Assembly: GCA_001787475.1 (NCBI GenBank)
Contig: MFXB01000042.1
Span: 1-11,820, forward strand
Origin: Candidatus Peregrinibacteria bacterium RIFCSPLOWO2_01_FULL_48_20
GTDB taxonomy: Bacteria > Patescibacteriota > Gracilibacteria > UBA1369 > 2-02-FULL-48-14
Direction of reading: 5' to 3'
DNA length: 11,820 bases
Shown here: in pieces, positions 1-5,712 of the stretch
How the letters are laid out: every line of letters starts with the position of its first letter
Numbering within the stretch: the stretch's first letter is position 1
Position numbers and translations under genes: made by a program
Notes under the pieces: generated by a model
The model's input: the letters and a program-made list of their open reading frames with translations, nothing else
The model's database searches: none
What the model was told of the DNA's origin: nothing

Positions 1-1362
1 AGTGTGCTCACGGAAGTGGTTCAGCAAAGCAGTCTGCTGCTCCAATTCAAGCAAAAACTTGCACAAATTCAGTATCGATTCACGCTGCTTCAAGAAAACG
101 TGGAAAGCGCGAAGGAAAGTATTCTCGATCTTGATGAAGCCATCACCAATTTGGAAATGGTGATCGCCAATTTGGACGATCAAATTACGGATGCGAACAA
201 GCAAATTCTCGACGTGAAATCGCAAAAAGAACGCAAGAGTATGGAGGTGGAGGCTCTGGAAGAGGATATCCAAATTTTGGAGCTTCAATTGGAAGATCAA
301 AAAGTTCTTGTGGGCGAACTCATGACCCTGCTTTATGTGAAGAGGGACATTTATTTTGATGACGAAGGTGTGAATCCCGTGAAGGTTCTTGCCAGTCCCG
401 GTTCCGTTTCGGAAACGCTGCAAAAAATCACTTATCTCGATTTGATCGAGGCTGAAAATCAAAGCCAAATCAATAAAATGGTCACCCTTTCCACCGACCT
501 TTCGTACAAGTGGGGCGAGCTCCGAATCAAAAAGGAAGAACTCGAAGCCTTGGATGTGCGCTTGGCCGATGAATTGACTCGGCTGGAAGGTGAACGCCTT
601 GCGCAAGAAGAACTGCTGGATGAAATGATGGGCGAACGCGCCGTTTTGGAGGCCATGCTTGAATCCGCCGACGAGCGTGAAGACGAGCTTTTGAACGAAA
701 TCAAAATCTACGAAAAGAATGTGAAAATGATGGAAGAAAAGTTGGCGGGATCGACGGGCTTGCTTTCGGAAGATCAAAAAATGCTGATTGAAAAAATCGA
801 GCAAGAAATGCTTGAGAATTTTAATGCCGAGGAAGCCGCGGACTTTTTGGAACTCGACTGGCCCGTTTCTCCGGGCAAAGGGCTCACCGCTTTCTTTAAC
901 GATTCGGGTTATGTGGCCGCCTTCGGCGTGGATCACTACGCGCTCGACATTCGCGCAAACAGCGGAACCACCATTTTTTCACCCGCCGACGGGGTTGTCC
1001 AAAATGTGGTTTTCGATCCCACTTCCACCAAATACGCCTACATTTTGATCGCTCATCGCAAAGGCGTAATGACGCTTTACGGACACATTTCCGCCACCGC
1101 CGTTTCCGTGGGTGACTACGTTACGCGCGGTCAAGCGATCGGTTTCACGGGCGGCTCTCCAAAATCGATTGGCGCCGGCGTACGAACCACCGGTCCCCAC
1201 CTCCACTTTGAAGTTTGGCAAGACGGCGTGCGCACCGATCCTCTGCGTTACCTCTCTCTCGAGGAAGTGCCTCTCGACACCCTCCCCGAAGAATATTTGG
1301 ACAAAATTCAAAAACTTCTGGAAGCTCAAATTAAAGAGATTCAAGCGGCCATGGGGCTTTAA
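1..1362 (+). CDS. Coiled-coil M23 (LytM-type) peptidoglycan endopeptidase, 5' end outside window
   Basis: The product is predicted to be an exported zinc metallopeptidase that cuts peptide cross-links of peptidoglycan, or an activator of amidases, of the EnvC/NlpD layout. The frame is open to the window edge, and no signal peptide is visible in the first visible residues, so the true start probably lies upstream. Counting the GTG at 4 as residue 1, residues 1 to about 280 are heptad-rich, Glu/Lys/Leu-rich coiled coil. Residues 286 to about 420 form the peptidase M23 domain. The metal ligands and catalytic residues are all present: His311 and Asp315 (HYALD), His361 (YGH), and His399 and His401 (GPHLHFE). 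The domain therefore looks catalytically competent rather than a degenerate EnvC-type regulator. A short Glu/Lys/Leu-rich helix follows the domain. Stop is TAA at 1360-1362. The family call is secure; the exact bond cleaved is not deducible. Confidence 0.93.
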   Translation, partial: SVLTEVVQQSSLLLQFKQKLAQIQYRFTLLQENVESAKESILDLDEAITNLEMVIANLDDQITDANKQILDVKSQKERKSMEVEALEEDIQILELQLEDQKVLVGELMTLLYVKRDIYFDDEGVNPVKVLASPGSVSETLQKITYLDLIEAENQSQINKMVTLSTDLSYKWGELRIKKEELEALDVRLADELTRLEGERLAQEELLDEMMGERAVLEAMLESADEREDELLNEIKIYEKNVKMMEEKLAGSTGLLSEDQKMLIEKIEQEMLENFNAEEAADFLELDWPVSPGKGLTAFFNDSGYVAAFGVDHYALDIRANSGTTIFSPADGVVQNVVFDPTSTKYAYILIAHRKGVMTLYGHISATAVSVGDYVTRGQAIGFTGGSPKSIGAGVRTTGPHLHFEVWQDGVRTDPLRYLSLEEVPLDTLPEEYLDKIQKLLEAQIKEIQAAMGL

Positions 1363-1379
1363 TTTAGTTCGCTTGTTGA

Positions 1380-1408
1380 TTGACTTTAGCAGGGGGATTG
1401 ATTAGATT
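1380..1408 (+). promoter_or_regulatory. Probable sigma-70-type promoter of tRNA-Gln
   Basis: A -35-like TTGACT (1380-1385, 5 of 6 matches to consensus) is separated by exactly 17 bases from TAGATT (1403-1408, 4 of 6). A start near 1415 would give a leader of about 45 bases before the tRNA, to be removed by processing. It is the best-spaced promoter seen in the window, but it is a pattern match only. Confidence 0.45.
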
Positions 1409-1415
1409 TCCTGCG

Positions 1416-1450
1416 GCCTTTTCAAAGGCTGTGAACTAGGATTTCATCCT
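1416..1450 (+). other. Two small hairpins between the M23 gene and tRNA-Gln
   Basis: GCCTT-TTCA-AAGGC (1416-1429, with loop-adjacent pairs) and AGGAT-TTC-ATCCT (1438-1450) each form a perfect 5-bp stem. Neither is followed by a T-run, so they do not look like intrinsic terminators. They would lie in the 5' leader of the tRNA transcript if the promoter at 1380-1408 is used, and might guide leader processing. Confidence 0.35.
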
Positions 1451-1460
1451 GTTCCCAGTA

Positions 1461-1535
1461 TGGGGGTTAGCCAAGTGGTAAGGCAGCGGGTTTTGGTCCC
1501 GCCATTCGGGGGTTCGAATCCCTCACCCCCAGCCA
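1461..1535 (+). tRNA. trnQ: tRNA-Gln (anticodon UUG), CCA encoded
   Basis: A full cloverleaf can be drawn. The acceptor stem TGGGGGT (1461-1467) pairs with ACCCCCA (1525-1531). A D-arm contains AGTGGTAA. The anticodon stem GCGGG/CCCGC (1486-1490/1498-1502) encloses the loop TTTTGGT, which places the anticodon TTG at 1493-1495. The T stem GGGGG/CCCTC (one G-T pair) encloses TTCGAAT. The discriminator is G1532 and the CCA end (1533-1535) is encoded. The U1-A72 pair and the sequence around the anticodon are typical of bacterial glutamine tRNAs. It reads CAA and, by wobble, CAG codons. The following gene starts 24 bases downstream with no terminator in between, so read-through into it is possible. 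The tRNA 3' end also marks the start of a low-GC region. Confidence 0.97.
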
Positions 1536-1559
1536 TCCGATATCTTTCATGTTAACATC

Positions 1560-1886
1560 ATGAAACCTCTCTCTAAAAAGTATGTTTTAAAAGATAAACA
1601 TGTGATTGTAGCCGGGTTTTTATATGGGCTGCTATCCTTACTTATTTTTCTTGTTTTTAAACTTTCAGTAACAGGAGGCATTCCTCTTTTTTTAAGCTTG
1701 TTAAGTTTCATGGATGTAGTACCCCGTTACGTTGCTATTTGTTTTTTTGCGATTGTCGCGCCAACTCTATTTTCTGCATTTACTTGCCTATTTAGATATC
1801 GAGTGGTTACTGTTCTTTTCTTGATTCTTTATGTCGTCATTGATGTGCTACTTCTTTGGTATGTTGCATTGATGTTTTCTTTCTAG
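1560..1886 (+). CDS. Small hydrophobic membrane protein, three predicted helices, unknown function
   Basis: A 108-residue protein with a basic N-terminus (KPLSKKYVLKDKH) and three hydrophobic segments at about residues 15-36, 57-77 and 82-106. It is likely an integral cytoplasmic-membrane protein with the N-terminus inside. No motif of a known transporter or enzyme was recognised. The ATG at 1560 is the first start. There is no Shine-Dalgarno motif, although a TATCTT hexamer lies 13 bases upstream. Its 60-base lines have only about 32-37% GC, against about 57% in the M23 gene, which points to a different origin from the flanking genes. The next gene follows after 15 bases on the same strand, so the two are probably co-transcribed. 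Confidence 0.6.
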   Translation: MKPLSKKYVLKDKHVIVAGFLYGLLSLLIFLVFKLSVTGGIPLFLSLLSFMDVVPRYVAICFFAIVAPTLFSAFTCLFRYRVVTVLFLILYVVIDVLLLWYVALMFSF

Positions 1887-1901
1887 CCCTCAACTCTCAA
1901 C

Positions 1902-2216
1902 ATGCCCGTAAAATTCCTTCTATTCACTCTTCCATTTATCTTCTCTTTTGGATGTTCGTCGAATACGAATGCGCTTCAGAGCGAATTGGAAAGTAGAACT
2001 CAATATTATTTTGACCATGCGGGTTACGGAGACTTCAATGTACTCAGTTTCGAAAAAAGTACGAATTCACAGTCTTATCTGATTTCTATGGAAGTTTCTT
2101 GTTCGGGCAAAACCGAGTCTTTTGAGGTCACCTGGAGTTACAATGAAGAAACTGAGAACTGGGAACCGTCTGGCAATGTTTACCTACTTAGCCCTTGTCT
2201 CGACAAAGGGTACTAG
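1902..2216 (+). CDS. Putative small secreted lipoprotein, unknown function
   Basis: A 104-residue product. The first 18 residues have a short charged start, a hydrophobic core (FLLFTLPFIFSF) and the lipobox-like FSFGC, with Cys18 as the likely lipidated residue. Because Ser sits at -3 instead of Leu, the lipobox is imperfect and a plain secreted form is possible. The mature part is Ser/Glu/Tyr/Trp-rich, about 86 residues long, with two further cysteines (67 and 99) that could form a disulfide. No family was recognised. It lies 15 bases after the membrane protein and shares its low GC. Its last codons (Lys-Gly-Tyr-stop) are inside the first copy of a 28-bp direct repeat, so the present C-terminus may have been created or replaced by a recombination event. 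Confidence 0.6.
   Translation: MPVKFLLFTLPFIFSFGCSSNTNALQSELESRTQYYFDHAGYGDFNVLSFEKSTNSQSYLISMEVSCSGKTESFEVTWSYNEETENWEPSGNVYLLSPCLDKGY
2192..2210 (+). repeat. Hairpin entering direct repeat copy 1
   Basis: CCCTTGTC and GACAAAGGG face each other around a tiny loop (TC, or CTCG if the closing pair opens), with one bulged A. The stem starts inside the end of the lipoprotein gene and its right arm includes the first bases of the 28-bp repeat. The TTGTCTC at the left arm also occurs ahead of repeat copy 2 (2562-2568), where it again pairs with a GACA-containing strand. Confidence 0.45.
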
Positions 2217-2233
2217 ACCCGAGTGGTCAGCCA
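2206..2233 (+). repeat. 28-bp direct repeat, copy 1
   Basis: The unit begins AAGGGTACTAGACCC and ends GAGTGGTCAGCCA. Copy 2 at 2600-2627 is identical except T2227 reads C there. The unit contains its own inverted repeat GGGT-ACTAG-ACCC. Copy 1 contains the stop codon of the preceding lipoprotein gene (TAG 2214-2216). The CCCGAGTGGYCA segment resembles the D-arm of class II tRNAs (Tyr/Ser/Leu), but the rest of a tRNA is missing. Confidence 0.9.
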
Positions 2234-2291
2234 AATGCTTTAACTTGCGCTGCAGCAAGCCAAAGAGTAGCATTGGGTTTATCTTAACCCA
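2234..2291 (+). other. Nested and tandem hairpins following repeat copy 1 (possible structured RNA)
   Basis: AATGCT (2234-2239) pairs with AGCATT (2269-2274), and inside it CTTGC (2244-2248) pairs with GCAAG (2255-2259) around GCTGCA. A second hairpin, TGGGTT/AACCCA (2274-2279/2286-2291, loop TATCTT), follows directly. All stems are perfect. The whole region lies between repeat copy 1 and the ATG of the 84-residue frame, so it could act as a folded 5' leader, a recombination-site structure, or a separate small RNA. Confidence 0.4.
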
Positions 2292-2298
2292 TCACTGT

Positions 2299-2553
2299 AT
2301 GTTCTCTGATGAAAATGAAAGTGCCTCTACCTCACGTGATCCTCTTAGTCCAGAACTAGCTAAAAAATTTGAAGGACGAGATCGGGGTCTTCAAGGCCTG
2401 CCTTTAACATCTGATGTCCAAGAATTGTATAGTCAAGGCCGATTCACTCGTCGTAACATCGCTGAGCTTCTTGAATGGCGATCTGGGATTATCAAACTAG
2501 CAGAAGGTGGTATTAAGGATGATAGATTCTTGTATCCGTTCTTACAAAGTTGA
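2299..2553 (+). CDS. Orphan 84-residue hypothetical protein between two direct repeats
   Basis: The frame from ATG 2299 gives an 84-residue, charged, mainly helical-looking soluble protein, with a Ser/Thr/Asp/Glu-rich start (to about residue 15) and a C-terminal half with amphipathic helix patterns (RRNIAELLEWRSGIIKLAEG). It has no signal peptide, membrane segment or recognised domain. The same frame is open further upstream to 2122 through the repeat and into the lipoprotein gene, giving 143 residues. That longer form is unlikely because it overlaps another gene out of frame. There is no ribosome-binding site, and folded sequence lies just upstream of the ATG. It may be a real cassette gene, a fragment of a larger gene, or chance. 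Low GC like its neighbours. Confidence 0.4.
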   Translation: MFSDENESASTSRDPLSPELAKKFEGRDRGLQGLPLTSDVQELYSQGRFTRRNIAELLEWRSGIIKLAEGGIKDDRFLYPFLQS

Positions 2554-2562
2554 GCTAATCGT

Positions 2563-2594
2563 TGTCTCACGGCAAGAACCGCTAGGATGAGACA
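2563..2594 (+). other. Hairpin ahead of direct repeat copy 2
   Basis: TGTCTCA (2563-2569) pairs perfectly with TGAGACA (2588-2594). The stem continues with CGG (2570-2572) against CCG (2579-2581) around CAAGAA, leaving CTAGGA as an asymmetric bulge. It lies 10 bases after the stop of the 84-residue frame and 5 bases before repeat copy 2. No T-run follows, so it is not a classical terminator. Confidence 0.45.
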
Positions 2595-2599
2595 GTCCC

Positions 2600-2627
2600 A
2601 AGGGTACTAGACCCGAGTGGCCAGCCA
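2600..2627 (+). repeat. 28-bp direct repeat, copy 2
   Basis: 27 of 28 bases are identical to copy 1 at 2206-2233 (C2621 in place of T2227), in direct orientation. The centre-to-centre distance is 394 bases. Both copies are followed within 5-8 bases by AACTTG (2242-2247 and 2633-2638), so the duplicated segment may originally have been longer. Copy 2 lies directly upstream of the second lipoprotein gene. Confidence 0.9.
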
Positions 2628-2644
2628 TTCATAACTTGAAGACT

Positions 2645-3160
2645 ATGAAAAAACTTTTCTCTTCAATCATTCTTTTAGTCCTTACCGGGTGCGCAGCGCA
2701 AACGGATGTAAACGATGGCGTAGATGCTAACCGGGAAATACTTGATGCGGGTGATTTTACCATCTTCGCACCTTCAGACTGGGAATTCACTCAAGAGATG
2801 GGGACTGATTCCATAGTTGGGAAATTTTCCGATGGTGAAATGATTTTACGTTTTGATTACGGATGGTATACGGGAGACTTTACGAACAACTCCGTATACT
2901 TTGAAGATCCCTCCGCTTATACGGTTACGGAAGAAACTATCGATGGACTTGAAGCCAAGATTTATGTTCCGAATGAAGCAAGCTCAGGGAAGCCAACGGT
3001 ATTGTTTATAGCCAATCCAAAAGGCATTGAGCCTTGTACTGAAGATGTGTGTATTTTGAATCAGGAGAACTTTGAAATGCTTGGGGACAATTTAAATGAA
3101 GAAGAGCTTGCCTTGGCACTTCAAATTTTTAGAACCGTTGATTTTAAACAATATGAATAA
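2645..3160 (+). CDS. Lipoprotein of unknown function with PsbP-like sequence pattern
   Basis: From ATG 2645 the product is 171 residues. A TTG at 2636 would add three residues, but the ATG gives the cleaner Met-Lys-Lys signal peptide. Residues 1-15 are a lipoprotein signal ending in the lipobox LTGC (Cys16). The mature part begins with an Asp-rich linker, then a DFTIFAPSDWEF segment, and ends with an ELALALQIFRTVDF helix/strand. The 'F..P..W' start and 'IL.TF.F' end recall small PsbP-like or DUF lipoprotein domains. This is a pattern resemblance only, not a family assignment. Two close cysteines (131 and 136, CTEDVC) could form a disulfide. It faces the minus-strand operon, with only 28 bases between the two stops. 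Confidence 0.7.
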   Translation: MKKLFSSIILLVLTGCAAQTDVNDGVDANREILDAGDFTIFAPSDWEFTQEMGTDSIVGKFSDGEMILRFDYGWYTGDFTNNSVYFEDPSAYTVTEETIDGLEAKIYVPNEASSGKPTVLFIANPKGIEPCTEDVCILNQENFEMLGDNLNEEELALALQIFRTVDFKQYE

Positions 3161-3188
3161 ACTCCCAATTAAGTTAGCAAAAAGATTT
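3161..3188. other. Short convergent intergenic gap
   Basis: Two converging genes end here. The only structure is AAAAA-GA-TTTTT around 3180-3191, overlapping the minus-strand stop codon. It is an A/T-only stem with an impossible 2-base loop unless it opens. It might serve as a weak bidirectional termination site, but no GC-rich stem is present. Confidence 0.2.
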
Positions 3189-3749
3189 TTATAGCTTGTT
3201 CTCCACGTACAATTTCACCAATTTTGGATAGAAGCTTTGGATGGAGAATAAGATTTGGATGCCATACAAAAAAGTGATCCATTCACGGTTTTCGGGATGC
3301 AAGGAAAGTTCGGTCGATATAAAAAAATAGGAAGGGATTCCCATGGCCGCTACGAACAGAAGGATAAAAAAGAAGCGGCCCGCCATTTGTCTGCGAGTGT
3401 GTGTGAAAAACAAGTGGATGAGTCCCACCAGAAAACAGAAATTGAGCGCCGTGAAAATGACGGAGGCTTCCAAGACCCAGTTTTCGAATAGCCCTTCCCC
3501 TTTGCGAGTGAGAAGCATCAGTGTGCTTGCGAGCAAGAAAGGGATAAACAGTTTTAAAATGTCCTTTTTATTTTTGGGTGCAAAGTTCAAGAATAAAATT
3601 CCCCAATAGACCGCCGTGAACGGAATCGCTCCCAAAAGAATCCAACCCTTGAGTACACTCGATTGTCCCCATAAAAGCACCGCCACGGCCAAAACCGCCA
3701 TGGGGAGTACAACGTTGAGGGCGAAACATAGTGATCTCAACCATTTCAT
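3189..3749 (-). CDS. Six-helix membrane protein, unknown function
   Basis: The product is 186 residues from the ATG at 3749-3747. This start is chosen because it overlaps the stop codon of the upstream gene in the classical ATGA arrangement. The longer frame to 3830 would run through the upstream gene. About six hydrophobic segments are visible (roughly 5-27, 34-56, 66-80, 94-116, 123-144 and 156-178). Positively charged loops (APKNKKD near 58-64, HTRRQ near 117-121) suggest cytoplasmic turns. No transporter, enzyme or channel signature was recognised. The 4-base overlap implies translational coupling to the preceding membrane protein, so the two may act together. Confidence 0.65.
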   Translation of the reverse strand: MKWLRSLCFALNVVLPMAVLAVAVLLWGQSSVLKGWILLGAIPFTAVYWGILFLNFAPKNKKDILKLFIPFLLASTLMLLTRKGEGLFENWVLEASVIFTALNFCFLVGLIHLFFTHTRRQMAGRFFFILLFVAAMGIPSYFFISTELSLHPENREWITFLYGIQILFSIQSFYPKLVKLYVENKL

Positions 3750-4528
3750 ATTCGTTTTTTGAAAGGTACGCGCACGATAATTTGAATGAGGACGGCGCTC
3801 ACAAATAAAGCGAGACCGAGTTTCAGCCAAAAAGAAAAAATGCCGGGAAGAAGCGCGCCCACCATTTGGAAAAGGAGAATTTCGGCCGGTTCGCGACCGA
3901 GGGTGTCCGCCGTGGCCAGCTGAGAAAGGATTATAAACTCAAAAAGAGCGAGGAGGAGGGTTATGCCGCCAACCGGAAAAAGGAGTTGGGAAAGGCCGCG
4001 GAGTATTTTTGGTCTGGAAAGTACCGCATAAAGTGCGAATAAAACGACAAGGACGATGACTAGCCCCCAGACGAGTTTTTCAAGAATTTTTATGGAGCCG
4101 TTCAGGACTTGGACTTGTTGGCGGAAATCGGGAGTGGCATCTTCCTTAAGCGACCACCGAATGTCTTCAGTCATTCCGACAATTCCCAATTCCACGACGG
4201 GAAGTGTGAAAACCATGTCCGCGGTTTCCCCGTGCATGTAGTCGAGCATTTGTTCCACATTGTTTTCCACAATGTTTCGCACAAGTTCCGGGGTAATGCC
4301 TTCCAAAATAGAGGCGAAGCCTGCTTTTTCTTCTTCGGAAAGCGTTGGGTCGCTCGGCAAAGCGGCGGCGAGCGCCTTGGGCAAATTCTCATAAATTTGA
4401 TGAGACTCAAAGGCTTCGAACAAGAAAGTTTTATCGAGCAAATGAAACACAAAAGTCCCGAGAAAAAGGGCCACCAAAAAAATGGGGAGAAAAACGACTT
4501 GAATGAAAATTTTGGCGAGGATTTTCAC
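3746..4528 (-). CDS. Membrane protein with large extracytoplasmic domain, unknown function
   Basis: A 260-residue product starting at GTG 4528, 15 bases after the stop of the uridine phosphorylase gene. The topology is distinctive: one N-terminal helix (about 6-30), a soluble acidic/helical segment of about 120 residues (31-150), then three helices (about 151-172, 183-203 and 233-255) and a basic C-terminus. The soluble part contains ENLPKALAAALPSD and amphipathic helices and is probably outside the membrane. This layout of one helix, an ectodomain, then a helix bundle occurs in many uncharacterised bacterial membrane proteins, but I cannot name a family. It overlaps the next membrane protein gene by 4 bases. 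Its pairing with a nucleoside enzyme could be functional or incidental. Confidence 0.7.
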   Translation of the reverse strand: MKILAKIFIQVVFLPIFLVALFLGTFVFHLLDKTFLFEAFESHQIYENLPKALAAALPSDPTLSEEEKAGFASILEGITPELVRNIVENNVEQMLDYMHGETADMVFTLPVVELGIVGMTEDIRWSLKEDATPDFRQQVQVLNGSIKILEKLVWGLVIVLVVLFALYAVLSRPKILRGLSQLLFPVGGITLLLALFEFIILSQLATADTLGREPAEILLFQMVGALLPGIFSFWLKLGLALFVSAVLIQIIVRVPFKKRI

Positions 4529-4543
4529 GAGCCAAGACTACTC

Positions 4544-5599
4544 TCAATTATTGCGCGCGCAAGCTTGACGCTTAATGTACTCAATGAGGAGTTGTTGCGG
4601 ACCGTCGCTGTATTTAGCCAGTTGTTCTCCACTGGCCTTTACTTGATCGCCGTTTAAACGGTTGAGCAAAGCCACTCCCACACAAGCAGCGGGAATGCCC
4701 ATGTGCTTGCAGAAAGCTGCAAAAGCGGAGGCTTCCATCTCCATGTTTCGCGCTCCGTTCGCGTGTAGTTTTTTTAAGAATTTTATTTTTTCCGCTTCAC
4801 CGGCAACCATGCAAAAAGCTCCATCCAAACGGGCCTGTTCCGTATAAAAATCATCACAAGAAACCGTGTCCCCTCTCACGACCGTGGCTTCCACCGCATC
4901 GCGGCAATCAAAAATTCTTTCCGCCAGCTCGGGATCAAATTCGGTGGGCAGTTCAACTTCTTCGCCTAAAACATGTATTCGATAACGCGGCTTACCGCTG
5001 GCCTCCAAACCTCGATTAGCAACGACAATGTCTCCTCCCTCAATCCCCAAGCCTCCGGAAGTTCCCAATCGCGAATATTCAAAAGGTCGTTCCACTCGAT
5101 CCGCACCCGCGTGGTGGAGCAGTTTTGTAACTTCATGGAGTAAAATGGCATGCGTGGGCATTCCCATATGATGATTCACAGAGATTACTCCTCCGGCCGG
5201 AGTATCCACTTTGAACATCCAGAAACGTTCTGTTTTCCCTATGGTCTCTGGAAGATCCGCTTCCCGAGCAAACCAGTTTTGAACGTCCGTCATGGAATCG
5301 GGCAAGTCTTTTTGGCCTGTTTCCACCGCTTGGAACTCTTCGTTTAAGGCGGACATTAAATCAAAATCTTGATTGGGTTCACTGCTCATTGAGACCGGTT
5401 TTCCACCCGTGCCGCGAGCCAATTCCTCCGCGAAACGAAAGGCTCGCGGACCGCTTCCCATCATGGCCACATGAACCACATTTCCAAAAGTCTCACAAAG
5501 ACCCTTCATCCCCTTTCCGATTCCCAAATGGTACAGATAATCGTCTTCGGGAAGATTCGGGTTTAGGTTTTTAAGGAAAGTTTCGTGTGAAGCAGTCAT
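4544..5599 (-). CDS. udp: Uridine phosphorylase, eukaryotic UPP1-like type
   Basis: This cytosolic enzyme cleaves uridine with phosphate to uracil and ribose 1-phosphate (pyrimidine salvage; PNP_UDP_1 superfamily). From ATG 5599 it has 351 residues. Motifs match animal uridine phosphorylase closely: the phosphate-site GSGPRAF (Arg52), RLGTSGGLG (177-185, Arg177), the uracil-binding DFYTEQARLDG (Gln255 and Arg257), NMEMEASAF with Glu289 for ribose, and LLNRLNGDQ (311-319). It is longer than the roughly 310-residue human enzyme, largely because of an insertion at about residues 68-115. An upstream in-frame ATG at 5653 would add an aromatic-rich leader and was not chosen. It is the first gene of a minus-strand operon with two membrane proteins. 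The promoter is probably the TATAAT at 5689-5684. Deoxyuridine or other nucleosides as substrates cannot be excluded. Confidence 0.92.
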   Translation of the reverse strand: MTASHETFLKNLNPNLPEDDYLYHLGIGKGMKGLCETFGNVVHVAMMGSGPRAFRFAEELARGTGGKPVSMSSEPNQDFDLMSALNEEFQAVETGQKDLPDSMTDVQNWFAREADLPETIGKTERFWMFKVDTPAGGVISVNHHMGMPTHAILLHEVTKLLHHAGADRVERPFEYSRLGTSGGLGIEGGDIVVANRGLEASGKPRYRIHVLGEEVELPTEFDPELAERIFDCRDAVEATVVRGDTVSCDDFYTEQARLDGAFCMVAGEAEKIKFLKKLHANGARNMEMEASAFAAFCKHMGIPAACVGVALLNRLNGDQVKASGEQLAKYSDGPQQLLIEYIKRQACARNN

Positions 5600-5683
5600 G
5601 GTAAGAAAATAAAGGAAGACGGCATGGTAATACGAAAAAGAGCACTCGTCCATAAAAACCTGTAATAAAATTACTTTCAGGGT

Positions 5684-5699
5684 ATTATAGGTCTATAAC
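5684..5699. promoter_or_regulatory. Divergent promoter with face-to-face -10 elements on a palindrome
   Basis: The palindrome TTATAG-GT-CTATAA spans 5685-5698. On the minus strand it contains a consensus TATAAT (5689-5684), on the plus strand TATAAC (5694-5699). The plus element has TTACTT 17 bases upstream (5671-5676). The minus -35 would fall at 5712-5707 and is poor. The plus-strand start would give a leader of only a few bases to ATG 5713, the minus-strand start one of about 78 bases. A dimeric repressor could alternatively use the palindrome. Confidence 0.4.
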
Positions 5700-5712
5700 C
5701 TTAATTTTTCTT

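Noticed and set aside
979..1344. Antisense coding frames within the M23 gene and other conserved genes
   Set aside because: These frames oppose strongly conserved domains and have no recognisable motifs or start signals of their own.
1416..1450. Rho-independent terminator after the M23 gene
   Set aside because: Two small stems exist, but there is no T-run and they lie inside the presumed tRNA leader.
2122..2298. Upstream extension of the 84-residue frame to a 143-residue protein
   Set aside because: The extension runs out of frame through the lipoprotein gene and the repeat, and reads as arbitrary sequence.
2200..2300. A class II tRNA or tRNA pseudogene built on the CCCGAGTGGYCA D-arm-like sequence
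   Set aside because: No acceptor pairing, no anticodon arm and no TTCRANY T-loop can be fitted at either copy. Only the short D-arm resemblance remains.
2192..2638. Integron attC sites as the explanation for the repeats
   Set aside because: GTTGAGC at 2549-2555 fits a GTTRRRY core, but no paired RYYYAAC box stands at the right place, and no integrase is in the window. The match is short enough to be chance.
3750..3830. Longer N-terminus for the six-helix membrane protein
   Set aside because: It would lie in the coding end of the upstream membrane protein and add a charged non-family segment. The ATGA overlap gives a natural start at 3749.
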